The notes below the pieces were generated by a model. It searched no databases, was not told where the DNA came from, and saw only the letters and a program-made list of their open reading frames with translations. From assembly GCA_947174505.1 (NCBI GenBank), contig CAMWJF010000008.1:35204-99203 (forward strand): DNA of 64,000 nt. The letters are read 5' to 3'. A program made the translations under genes and the position numbers. This stretch comes from an uncultured Lachnospiraceae bacterium (lineage in GTDB: Bacteria; Bacillota; Clostridia; Lachnospirales; Lachnospiraceae). Shown piece after piece: positions 34,810 through 42,959 of this stretch; the first letter of the stretch is position 1; the number at the start of each line of letters is the position of its first letter.

Positions 34810-35643
34810 TTGGGATTACGTTGCTGCGGTGTGAAGAAAGGGTATCAAACGATCGGTGGGAGAAAACATAAACGCGAATCGGAAAAGTTTTGTTTTAAAT
34901 TATCAAAAAGTAATGAAACATTTGAAAGTGTTAATTTTGCATTGTCAGATCTGCAGCCTCAAGAGGGGAGAGTAGTAATACGTATTCCTGAAAATTTTTC
35001 TATTTCTGAACAACCGGATAAAACAATTTATTTGTTGAGACGGTTATATACGATTGGCCTGTGTGATATTGTAAATAAAATTTCTTTTGACCATTCTGAA
35101 TGCAAATTTCTGGGACTGTCGGCAAGTACGATTATGGATATAATTTTACTTGTTGTAATGGAGTATAGGGAGAAAATGAGAAAACCGTTGGCACTATCTG
35201 GAAAACTTCCCCAAAATCCAATGGTAAGAGATGTATTGCTGGCAAGTGGGCTGCCATATCATTTAAAAGCAAAATCGGTATATGTATATGACAGAACTAA
35301 TGTAGAAAAGTTTGAAACCGTATCGGGAGAATGTAGCAACGATGTAAGGCAATCAGGGAGAATAGCAACGGAATTAACCGAATATTTTAATAGGTGTTTA
35401 TCGCATCAGAAAATGAAACTGAATGATCAGGGTATATCACTGCTGGCAACTTTATTAGGTGAAGTGCTCGGCAATTGCGAAATACATGGTGGAGAATGGG
35501 CAACTTGGTACACGCAGGGACATTATGAAGATAATTGCAATAAAGCTTATGGAGAAATGCAGCTACTTTTTTTAAATTTAGGGAATACTATATATCAGGG
35601 TTTAAGACATAATTCCAGTGAGGAAACAAAGAGAAGATTATAA
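34810..35643 (+). CDS. STAS-like/GHKL ATPase, N-terminal part (interrupted by TAA)
   Basis: 277 residues up to an in-frame TAA at 35641. Residues about 40-165 resemble a STAS-like fold (GRVVIRIPENFSI, FDHSECKFLGLSASTIMDII, KLPQNPMVRDVLLASGLPYHL). From about 195 a GHKL ATPase begins, with the N box LLGEVLGNCEIHGGEW (Glu, Asn and His of the metal/ATP site). The ATP-lid and G box are in the next frame. The start is unclear: TTG 34810 or GTG 34831, neither with a good ribosome site. With 35650-36108 it makes one gene of about 430 codons. AT-rich, unlike its neighbours. Confidence 0.65.
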   Translation: MGLRCCGVKKGYQTIGGRKHKRESEKFCFKLSKSNETFESVNFALSDLQPQEGRVVIRIPENFSISEQPDKTIYLLRRLYTIGLCDIVNKISFDHSECKFLGLSASTIMDIILLVVMEYREKMRKPLALSGKLPQNPMVRDVLLASGLPYHLKAKSVYVYDRTNVEKFETVSGECSNDVRQSGRIATELTEYFNRCLSHQKMKLNDQGISLLATLLGEVLGNCEIHGGEWATWYTQGHYEDNCNKAYGEMQLLFLNLGNTIYQGLRHNSSEETKRRL

Positions 35644-35649
35644 TATTAT

Positions 35650-36108
35650 TTGGATAGACATAATTCATCTTTTTCCGAGAAGTGGAATGAAGAAATGGCG
35701 TGTACGGTTTTTGCATTGCAAGAGGGAATTAGTCGGCTAAGAGATAAAGATATTGAGGGATATGAGGGCAGAGGTACGGGTACTGTAACATTGATAGAAA
35801 CATTAAACTCAATAGGAAGACGAGATGATGGACAGTTGCCGGAAATGACCATTGTGTCAGGCCGGACATATATTAAATTTGATGGTCAGTATAATATGTG
35901 TATGGAAACCTTTCAAAATGATTTGGCATTTGGAAATGGGAAAAAGCGTATTCTGGCATTTAACCGGGGAAATGACATATATAAACCGGCAGACAGTACT
36001 GCTGTTTTGCAAATGAAAGAAAATTTCCCCGGAACGGTAATTTCATTAAGAATTTATCTGGATAACCGATATATTATGAAAGAGGGAGGAGACGGATTGG
36101 ATGAATAG
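35650..36108 (+). CDS. STAS-like/GHKL ATPase, C-terminal part
   Basis: 152 residues in the same reading frame as the preceding piece, separated only by TAA and two Tyr codons. FSEKWNEEMACTVFALQEGISRLR is followed by GYEGRGTGTVTLIETLNSIG, the Gly-rich ATP loop of GHKL ATPases, and by a beta-sheet end. It could be translated on its own only from TTG 35650 or ATG 35695, both without a clear ribosome site. It is most likely the C-terminal half of a gene broken by one nonsense mutation, or read through. Confidence 0.55.
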   Translation: MDRHNSSFSEKWNEEMACTVFALQEGISRLRDKDIEGYEGRGTGTVTLIETLNSIGRRDDGQLPEMTIVSGRTYIKFDGQYNMCMETFQNDLAFGNGKKRILAFNRGNDIYKPADSTAVLQMKENFPGTVISLRIYLDNRYIMKEGGDGLDE

Positions 36109-36421
36109 CGTAAATATTGAAATGTATAAGGAAGCTGGAGCAAGAATTTTTACAGATAGAGATACAGGAATCAGGGCAAGGAGAGAGTTGGAGCTTGATA
36201 AGCTGGAGAAAGTTGGTAAAATAGTAGTATTATTACCGGAAGATACTTGGGGTGTCAACCCGTCATTTTTTGGCGGTATGTTTGAGACCAGCATTAAGAA
36301 TATGGGAGAACAATTCCGACAGAACTATGTTTTTCAATATTCAAATGGAAATGAATTAAAAGATAGTTTGAAGGAGAATATTGAGAATGATTACGATTAT
36401 GTTATGCGAGGGTTAAGTTAG
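36101..36421 (+). CDS. STAS-like DUF4325 protein
   Basis: 106 residues. It overlaps the ATPase frame by 8 bases. KVGKIVVLLPEDTWGVNPSFFGGMFETSI resembles the central strand-helix of DUF4325 (STAS-like), followed by MGEQFRQNYVFQYSN. DUF4325 proteins are repeatedly found beside GHKL ATPases. The likely role, by analogy with SpoIIAA/SpoIIAB, is an antagonist or partner of the ATPase; that is inference. GGAGGAGACGGATTGG precedes the ATG. Confidence 0.65.
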   Translation: MNSVNIEMYKEAGARIFTDRDTGIRARRELELDKLEKVGKIVVLLPEDTWGVNPSFFGGMFETSIKNMGEQFRQNYVFQYSNGNELKDSLKENIENDYDYVMRGLS

Positions 36422-36424
36422 CAT

Positions 36425-36964
36425 ATGGGAAGTGAGCAAATAATATGGAATATAATTGGAAATATAGCAAATGCAATAGCAGCTATCTGCGCCGTAGCTG
36501 CTATTGTTGTTACTGTCCGGAATTTTAAGAGTGATAGACAGGAGCAAAAGAAAGAAAAATTATGTATAAAACTTGGTGAGTTGTATAAGACGGCTATTAT
36601 TGACACTTTTTTGAAAATAGAAGATGAAAAAATAAGATATATCAATGAAAACCTGAATCGATTTTCACGGCAAAGATTTGATGAAAACGAGATAAAAGAG
36701 CTTTCTGATTATATGATGGTGGGATTACATGATTGCCTGAGAGAAGCAGAAATAATAAAAATATTTAATCAGGAACTATATCGGGAAGTAAAACAGATTA
36801 CGGAACATATTTTTGATACATATAGTGAAATTATAAATAATGCAGTAAGTCGTAGATATGTATTCAGAGACAATGAACGACAGACAAGACCAGATTGGTT
36901 AAAACTAAGAAGCTCTATATATAAGTGCTATATAGAGGAAAATTTTGATAAATGCACTAAATGA
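36425..36964 (+). CDS. Small membrane-anchored helical protein of the cassette
   Basis: 179 residues, three bases after the DUF4325 gene. A single membrane helix lies at about 6-28 (IGNIANAIAAICAVAAIVVTV), followed by a basic turn (RNFKSDRQEQKKEK) and about 140 residues of charged helix. The orientation predicts the helical part in the cytoplasm. I recognise no family. Its last place in a transcript with an ATPase and a STAS-like protein makes it a candidate effector or scaffold. Confidence 0.6.
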   Translation: MGSEQIIWNIIGNIANAIAAICAVAAIVVTVRNFKSDRQEQKKEKLCIKLGELYKTAIIDTFLKIEDEKIRYINENLNRFSRQRFDENEIKELSDYMMVGLHDCLREAEIIKIFNQELYREVKQITEHIFDTYSEIINNAVSRRYVFRDNERQTRPDWLKLRSSIYKCYIEENFDKCTK

Positions 36965-36978
36965 ATAGAGAACAGTTA

Positions 36979-37025
36979 AAAACTCACTTTGATGTTGTTT
37001 TACACAGCGTGGAGTGAGTTCTTTC
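36979..37025 (+). terminator. Terminator after the cassette; right boundary hairpin
   Basis: AACTCACT (36981-36988) pairs with AGTGAGTT (37013-37020), then CTTTC. Loop sequence ACAGCG-GGAGTGAGTTCTTT is shared with the left hairpin, in the same orientation, so the two form an imperfect direct repeat of about 45 bases. Confidence 0.75.
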
Positions 37026-37107
37026 GTTATAGTGGCGTATTGACGGATAACATGGTACGATATAAAAACGGCGTACGAACTGAAATAAGAGGGACAACGG
37101 TGAAACG

Positions 37108-38925
37108 ATGAGCAGAATACAGAAACAGATTATGCGTTTTAACAGGATTCCCATAAAGAAACAGCTTTATCGGATCTATACGGTTGTGGTTGTGGTGCCG
37201 ATTCTTCTGATTGGGTCTTTCCTGCTTATGTACACATATCATATGATGGGAAATTACTATACGGATCTGCTGGAGGCAGAAAATTACCGGGTGAGAAATA
37301 TTCTCTTTGATATAACCAGGGAGGTTTACGGAATATCCAAAGATATCTCCTTTGACGACGGCGTGCGGACGATTCTTGCGGGTGAGTTTGAGAACAGGCA
37401 GGAATATATGCGGGCGGTTGACAGGAGCGAGGTATTAAGCCGCTATGCATCGACGTACGCGGAGGTCTCAAAAATCGAAATATACACAGACAATCCGTCA
37501 CTGTCAGATTATAAACAGTTTGTCCGAGTGGATGGGGAAACAGAAGGGGCATACTGGTATCAGCGGGCAATGGAGCAGGCGGGTGTTTTTTGGCAGGCGG
37601 TACCCTGGGAGGACGGCTACCGTGACAGCAATTGGGAGCTTTGTCTTGTGAAAAGGGTCCAGCTCGTCAATTCGCCTTACCATGCCGTGCTTGTCATACA
37701 TATAGATTCCAATTATCTGCGGGTATGGGTGGACAATACCGAGTACGGCAGCGTCATGTCGGTAGACAGGGGCGCCGTGTTCTACAGTTCCGACAGGAAG
37801 AGAAATGGGAAGGGGCAGCCGGTGACGATTGCTTTTGAGGAGTCGTATTTTCAGTATGCGGGGCGGATCAGGATAGACGGACATCCGTGCTTCGTCAATG
37901 TATCCACGCTGCACGCCTATCAGTCCGGCTCCAAAATTTACATATGTACACTGGATAAGCACGGATATGACCATATACGAAATATTTTGTACATCTGTAG
38001 TGCGATTATTGCGGTGGCGCTGATTATTCCCGGCATTCTGATTCATATTTTCACGAATTATTTTACGGGGAGAGTACGGCTTCTCCGGCAGGAGATGCAC
38101 AAGGTGAGCAATCAGGACTATGAGCTGATTCCCGCCTTCCGGGGCAGCGATGAACTGTCGGAGGCGTTTGACGATCTGCAGATCATGGTCAGCAATATCA
38201 AGGAGCAGGAGGCCCGCGCATATGAAGCGCAGATAAAGGAGCAGGCGCTTTTAATCCGGCAGCAGGAGATGGAATTTAAGATGCTTGCCAGCCAGATCAA
38301 CCCCCACTTTTTATATAATACACTGGAAACCATACGCATGAAGGCGCTTACGGCGGGAGACCGGGAGGCGGCGACTGCGATTAAGCTGTTAGGAAAGTCC
38401 ATGCGTTATGTGCTGGAAAATGTTGGCACTTCTGTTACTACGCTGGAGGAGGAACTAAACCATGTGGACGAATATATGAAAATTCAGCATCTGCGCTTCG
38501 GGGAACGGATCAGATATGAAAAGAAAGTGGAGGAAGGGCTGGATCTTAAGCAATATTATATTCTGCCGCTGCTTTTACAGCCTGTCGTGGAAAATGCCTT
38601 TGTACATGGGCTGGATGAGCAGGAGGAAGGCGGAAGGATTGCAATTTCCGTCCACAGGAAAAAAACGGATGAAACAGAACTCATGCTGATTGATGTGGAG
38701 GATGACGGCTGCGGTATGACGGAGGAGGCGCTCTGCAAACTGAGAATGGATATTGAGATTCGGGATATGAGCCGGAATAAGAGTATCGGGCTGTACAATA
38801 TCAATCAGCGCATGAAACTGCATTACGGGGAGGGATACCGCGTGCATGTGTATTCGGAGCAGGGAAAGGGAACGAGAGTCCGGCTGGTGATTCCGACAGA
38901 AAAGATGGAGAACCTCAGAAAATGA
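37108..38925 (+). CDS. YesM-type sensor histidine kinase
   Basis: 605 residues. Two membrane helices (about 25-48 and 295-320) enclose a dCache-like extracellular domain. HAMP follows, then the His_kinase region with MLASQINPHFLYNTLETIRM (phospho-acceptor His near 399) and a HATPase_c domain (VVENAFVHGL, DVEDDGCGM, SIGLYNINQRMKLHYG). YesM/LytS kinases pair with AraC-type regulators of the YesN class and usually sense sugars. Such a regulator lies 4 kb away beyond the transporter genes on the opposite strand. Confidence 0.92.
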   Translation: MSRIQKQIMRFNRIPIKKQLYRIYTVVVVVPILLIGSFLLMYTYHMMGNYYTDLLEAENYRVRNILFDITREVYGISKDISFDDGVRTILAGEFENRQEYMRAVDRSEVLSRYASTYAEVSKIEIYTDNPSLSDYKQFVRVDGETEGAYWYQRAMEQAGVFWQAVPWEDGYRDSNWELCLVKRVQLVNSPYHAVLVIHIDSNYLRVWVDNTEYGSVMSVDRGAVFYSSDRKRNGKGQPVTIAFEESYFQYAGRIRIDGHPCFVNVSTLHAYQSGSKIYICTLDKHGYDHIRNILYICSAIIAVALIIPGILIHIFTNYFTGRVRLLRQEMHKVSNQDYELIPAFRGSDELSEAFDDLQIMVSNIKEQEARAYEAQIKEQALLIRQQEMEFKMLASQINPHFLYNTLETIRMKALTAGDREAATAIKLLGKSMRYVLENVGTSVTTLEEELNHVDEYMKIQHLRFGERIRYEKKVEEGLDLKQYYILPLLLQPVVENAFVHGLDEQEEGGRIAISVHRKKTDETELMLIDVEDDGCGMTEEALCKLRMDIEIRDMSRNKSIGLYNINQRMKLHYGEGYRVHVYSEQGKGTRVRLVIPTEKMENLRK

Positions 38926-39075
38926 AAAAATGACAGTATTTTTGATCCATTCTTTTCGGTATTTTTAGATTGTTTCTTTTTTTATAATAAATGCATCAAG
39001 GGAAATGAGCAAGCGCACATTTTCAGTGGTGCATTTTTCTTTTCCCTGTAAATTGTGAGGAAAGGGTGGCGGGAG

Positions 39076-40017
39076 ATGAGTGCGAGAAAAGCGCAAAAGG
39101 AAAAAATCATAAAACAAAAGTTCAGCACGCAGCTTATGTACAAACAGCGGTATCTGTTATTGATGTCGCTTCCGTTTGTGATCTGGCTGATCATTTTCAA
39201 GTACATACCCCTTTGGGGATGGACGATGGCGTTTCAGGAGGTAAAGCCCAAGAACCTGTCGAAGCATATCTGGGAAAGGCCCTTTGTAGGCCTGGAAAAT
39301 TTTCTGAAGGCATTTGACGACCGGATGTTCAACCAGACGCTGATCAACACCATCGGACTCAGTATTCTGGGCATTGCGGTGGGAACGGCCATGGCGATTC
39401 TGTTCGCCCTGATGTTAAATGAAATCCGCTTTGTCAGATTCAAGAAGGTGACGCAGACGATTTCCTATTTGCCCCACTTTGTATCCTGGGTGGTTATCGC
39501 CAGCATTGCGAAGATGGTGTTAAACGACGGCGGTATGCTCGATACGCTGCTTGGCGCGAAACTGGGACTGATGAGTACCAATTCGCCTTTGTTCTGGCTG
39601 ACGGTGGTTCTGATTAATACGTGGAAAGAAGTTGGCTGGGACGCCATAGTATATCTCTCCGCCATGGCAGGTATCGACCAGGGACTGTATGAGGCGGCGA
39701 AGGTGGACGGCGCGAACCGTCTCCAGCGGATCTGGCACATCACCCTTCCGGGCATTAAGCCGACCATCGTTGTGCTTCTGATCATGGGGATCGGCGGCGC
39801 GCTGAATGTAGGTATGGAGCGGCAGATGCTCTTAAGCAACGGCATTGTACAGGATCATGCGATGGTGCTTTCCTGGTTTGCGTATGTCAGAGGTATCGGC
39901 AACAGCAACTACGGCCTTGGTACCGCAATCGGCATGTTCCAGTCGTTAGTCGGCATTATCCTGCTTTTCCTGGCAAATAAGATTGCAGGGTGGCTCGGCG
40001 AGAGCAGATTGATATAG
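39076..40017 (+). CDS. ABC sugar transporter permease, LplB-type
   Basis: 313 residues. Six membrane helices and the binding-protein-dependent loop EAAKVDGANRLQRIWHITLPGI are clear. The start MSARKAQKEK has GGGAG close upstream; GTG 39055 is an alternative. LplB/YtcP-type permeases import complex oligosaccharides with a lipoprotein and a shared ATPase (MsmX-like) encoded elsewhere. It leads the three-gene transporter unit. Confidence 0.93.
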   Translation: MSARKAQKEKIIKQKFSTQLMYKQRYLLLMSLPFVIWLIIFKYIPLWGWTMAFQEVKPKNLSKHIWERPFVGLENFLKAFDDRMFNQTLINTIGLSILGIAVGTAMAILFALMLNEIRFVRFKKVTQTISYLPHFVSWVVIASIAKMVLNDGGMLDTLLGAKLGLMSTNSPLFWLTVVLINTWKEVGWDAIVYLSAMAGIDQGLYEAAKVDGANRLQRIWHITLPGIKPTIVVLLIMGIGGALNVGMERQMLLSNGIVQDHAMVLSWFAYVRGIGNSNYGLGTAIGMFQSLVGIILLFLANKIAGWLGESRLI

Positions 40018-40029
40018 GAGGGGTCGGCT

Positions 40030-40917
40030 ATGGCAAATACGAAAAGCAATCGAATCAAAAGCCGCGATAACATTTTGGACTACATATTGCTGGCGGTGTT
40101 CCTGTTATTGATTGTCATTACGATATATCCGTTTCTGAATGTGCTTGCGATTTCGTTCAATGATCCCATTGATACGATGCGCAATATCAATTTCATCATT
40201 CCGAGGCAGTTTACCTGGAGCAATTACATTTATGTGTTCAGGGAAAATAATTTGGGGCGGGCCTTTTTCCTTTCTGTGTTAAGAACGGTGATCGGTGCGG
40301 GTGCAGGCGTAATCTGTACGGCGATGCTGGCTTATGTGCTCAGCAGAAAAGATTTTTATTTCAATAAGCTGTTTACCACCCTGTTTGTCATCACCATGTA
40401 TGTCAGCGGCGGCCTGATCCCTGAGTACCTTCTCCTGATGCGGGATTTAAAGCTGGGAAATCATTTTATCGTCTATATTATTCCGGGTCTGATCTGGGTA
40501 TACAACATGATTCTGGTGCGTTCCTTTATAGAGGGACTTCCGCTGGCTCTGCAGGAGGCGGCCAGAGTGGACGGCGCCAACGATTTCATCATCTGGGCAA
40601 GAATTGTACTGCCCCTGTGTCAGCCGGTGCTGGCGACGGTGGCGCTGTTCTATGCGGTTGGACAGTGGAACTCCTTTATGGATACGTATCTGTATGCCAA
40701 GGAGCTGCCGACTTTGCAGTACGTGCTGTATGAAATCATGGAGAAAGCGCAGGTGAAGATTGATCCCCATGCGGCGGAGCAGATGAAAAATGCGGTGTCA
40801 CCGCTGTCCATCCGTATGGCGGTTACCATCGTGGCGACAGTGCCGATCATCATTGTCTATCCGTTCCTGCAGAAGTATTTCGTGGGCGGTATGACGGTAG
40901 GCGCGGTGAAGGACTGA
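40030..40917 (+). CDS. ABC sugar transporter permease, YtcP/LplC-type
   Basis: 295 residues. Six membrane helices, the EAARVDGANDFIIWARIVLPLCQP loop and the VGGMTVGAVKD end are typical of carbohydrate permeases of the CUT1 group. TAGGAGGGGTCGGCT precedes the ATG, 12 bases after the first permease. It forms the second half of the membrane channel. Confidence 0.94.
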   Translation: MANTKSNRIKSRDNILDYILLAVFLLLIVITIYPFLNVLAISFNDPIDTMRNINFIIPRQFTWSNYIYVFRENNLGRAFFLSVLRTVIGAGAGVICTAMLAYVLSRKDFYFNKLFTTLFVITMYVSGGLIPEYLLLMRDLKLGNHFIVYIIPGLIWVYNMILVRSFIEGLPLALQEAARVDGANDFIIWARIVLPLCQPVLATVALFYAVGQWNSFMDTYLYAKELPTLQYVLYEIMEKAQVKIDPHAAEQMKNAVSPLSIRMAVTIVATVPIIIVYPFLQKYFVGGMTVGAVKD

Positions 40918-40997
40918 CAGGATATTTTTATGGCGGCATACAGAAACCGCCGTATCAATATAGAGTTGCATTGTGAGAAACAGAAGGGAGAGAAAGT

Positions 40998-42716
40998 ATG
41001 AAAAAAAAGAGGATTTGTGCATTGTTGCTGACGGTGGCAATGACGGCAGGCGCACTTGCCGGCTGCGGCGGAGACAGCGGCTCCGCTTCGACGGAAACAG
41101 GCGGTACGGCGGCGACCGATGAGGGGAGTGGCAATGACGGCGCTTCTGACGGTGCGTCGGGAGAGGTGATTGAGCTGACATTCTTTAACGCGGATGCGAA
41201 TCAGGACGATCCCTGGACGGATCCTGTGGCTGAGGCGATTACGGCAAAAACAGGTGTGAAATTAAAGACAACCCGCCCTGTGGGAGGCAACGATGAGTCT
41301 GAGGCGGTGGCGCTGATGATTGCGGAGCAGAATTATCCCGATATCATCTTCGCAAAGGGCTCCGCAGGAAATCTAATCGATGCGGATGCCATGATGGATA
41401 TGACCGAACTGATTGAGGAGCATGGCCCTAACATCAAGAAGCTTTACGGTGAGGAATTTGAAAAGCTGAAACAGTCTGCGGACGATCCGTCCATTTATCA
41501 GTTATCTGCTTATGTGGTAGGTGGCACGAAGTTCAAGGACGCGGGCAATCTCCAGATCCAGTGGGCGGCCCTGAAGGCGAAAGACTATAAGATTCCGCAG
41601 TCTCTGGATGAGCTGGAGACCATGATCAAGGATTATATAGCGGAAAACCCGAAGACCGAGGACGGTCTTGACAAGATTGGGATTACCTTATCTACCTCCG
41701 ACTGGCACTGGCTGATTACGCTTGGCAATCCGGCAGGATTTATCGCGGACGGCGCGCCGGATAACGGACAGTGGATCGTCACCCCGGAAAACAAGGGCGT
41801 GTATAAGTTCCGCTCCGACAAGGAGAGAGAGTATTTCAGATGGCTGTGCCGCATGTACAACGAAGGGATCCTTGATCCCGAGTTTGCGACCCAGACACAC
41901 GAGGACTATATCGCGAAGATTGCCTCCGGACGTGTGGTAACCCTGTTCGATAAGGACTGGGATTATCAGGACGGAGAGAAGGTATTGAAGGCGGACGGCA
42001 AGTATGAGCTGACCTATGCGGGTCTTCCCACCTGTATCGATGCGGATACGAAGTGCCCGTCCCTGATGTATCAGGGCCTGACAACAGGAACCGGCGTCGG
42101 CATCAGCAAGACCTGTAAGGATCCCGTGGCGGCTATCAAGTTTATTGATTTCCTCTGCTCCGATGAGGGCCAGGTGCTTAACAAGTGGGGGATCGAGGGA
42201 GTGAATTACTTTATTGATGATGAGGGACACCGTTACAGGACCGAGGAGGAAATCAAGTATTCCCAGGAGGACGCGGATTACTCCAAGAAGACGGGTGTGG
42301 GATTCCACAACTATCCGTTCCCCTCTTACGGCGACGGTATTCTGGACCCTACCGGCAGCACCTACACGACGACCAGTAAGGATGCGGTGATCAATGAGTA
42401 TAACGTAGAAGAGAAAGCGGCGGTTGAGGCGTGGGGCGTTGAGCTTCTGGTGGATATGTTCCCGCAGCCCGATGAATTTGAGACACCGGATTATTCTCCG
42501 CTCTGGGCATACGCAATGCCTCTTGAGTTCTCTGAGATCGTGGATAAGCTGGATGAGGTTGCATGGTCCGCACTGATCAAGTGTGTGACCGGAAGTGAAG
42601 ATGCGTTTGATGCGAACTATGATGCGATGATCGCGGAGCTGGAGGCTACCGGCATGATGGATGCGGAGGAGATGATGACGGACATCATCGCCGAAAAGGT
42701 AGCGATTGTACAGTAA
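40998..42716 (+). CDS. ABC sugar transporter substrate-binding lipoprotein
   Basis: 572 residues. The signal peptide ends at LAGC (Cys23) and is followed by a Ser/Thr/Gly linker. The body is a large extracellular solute-binding protein of the LplA class (LTFFNADANQDDPWTDPVAEAIT, GISKTCKDPVAAIKFIDFLCSDEGQ). It binds an oligosaccharide and delivers it to the two permeases upstream. The neighbouring alpha-L-fucosidase suggests fucosylated glycans as cargo. No ATPase gene is present, as is usual for this class. A strong terminator follows. Confidence 0.93.
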   Translation: MKKKRICALLLTVAMTAGALAGCGGDSGSASTETGGTAATDEGSGNDGASDGASGEVIELTFFNADANQDDPWTDPVAEAITAKTGVKLKTTRPVGGNDESEAVALMIAEQNYPDIIFAKGSAGNLIDADAMMDMTELIEEHGPNIKKLYGEEFEKLKQSADDPSIYQLSAYVVGGTKFKDAGNLQIQWAALKAKDYKIPQSLDELETMIKDYIAENPKTEDGLDKIGITLSTSDWHWLITLGNPAGFIADGAPDNGQWIVTPENKGVYKFRSDKEREYFRWLCRMYNEGILDPEFATQTHEDYIAKIASGRVVTLFDKDWDYQDGEKVLKADGKYELTYAGLPTCIDADTKCPSLMYQGLTTGTGVGISKTCKDPVAAIKFIDFLCSDEGQVLNKWGIEGVNYFIDDEGHRYRTEEEIKYSQEDADYSKKTGVGFHNYPFPSYGDGILDPTGSTYTTTSKDAVINEYNVEEKAAVEAWGVELLVDMFPQPDEFETPDYSPLWAYAMPLEFSEIVDKLDEVAWSALIKCVTGSEDAFDANYDAMIAELEATGMMDAEEMMTDIIAEKVAIVQ

Positions 42717-42769
42717 AGCGGCGGAGCTGTTCAGATTACAGCGTATGTGAAAAAGGGAAGGAAGAAAGA

Positions 42770-42806
42770 AAAGCTGCCGTACGGTGTTCCGTGCGGCAGC
42801 TTTTTC
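42770..42806. terminator. Bidirectional terminator after the ABC operon
   Basis: AAGCTGCCG-TACGG pairs with CCGTG-CGGCAGCTT, then TTTTT. A-rich sequence before the stem gives a T run on the other strand, so it can also stop the response-regulator transcript. Confidence 0.9.
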
Positions 42807-42807
42807 G

Positions 42808-42892
42808 TTCTCTATAGGAAATTGCGACAGTGTAAACCATTCAAGGAGAATGCGGAGCATTCTCTGAATCGAGCGCGCGGGAGCTCGATTTC
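42808..42892. repeat. Dispersed hairpin repeat, copy C
   Basis: The fullest copy: TCTATAGGAAATTGCGACAG, then GGAGAATGCGGAGCATTCTC, then ATCGAGC-GCGCGGG-AGCTCGAT. Two stem-loops in tandem. It shares its first half with copy A (20954) and its second half with copy B (25157). It fills the gap between two convergent transcripts. Confidence 0.8.
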
Positions 42893-42959
42893 TTGATGTG
42901 GCATGTATGTCCAGACGGCTGGAAAATGTATGGGAAACCGCATAGGGATCACGGATTTT

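Noticed and set aside
36425..36964. Membrane helical protein as a holin or pore-forming toxin
   Set aside because: One helix only and a long charged cytoplasmic part; no feature specific to pore formers.
34695..37025. Boundary hairpins as att sites of an integrase-driven element
   Set aside because: No integrase, transposase or tRNA end is present. The hairpins work as terminators, so duplication by another route is at least as likely.
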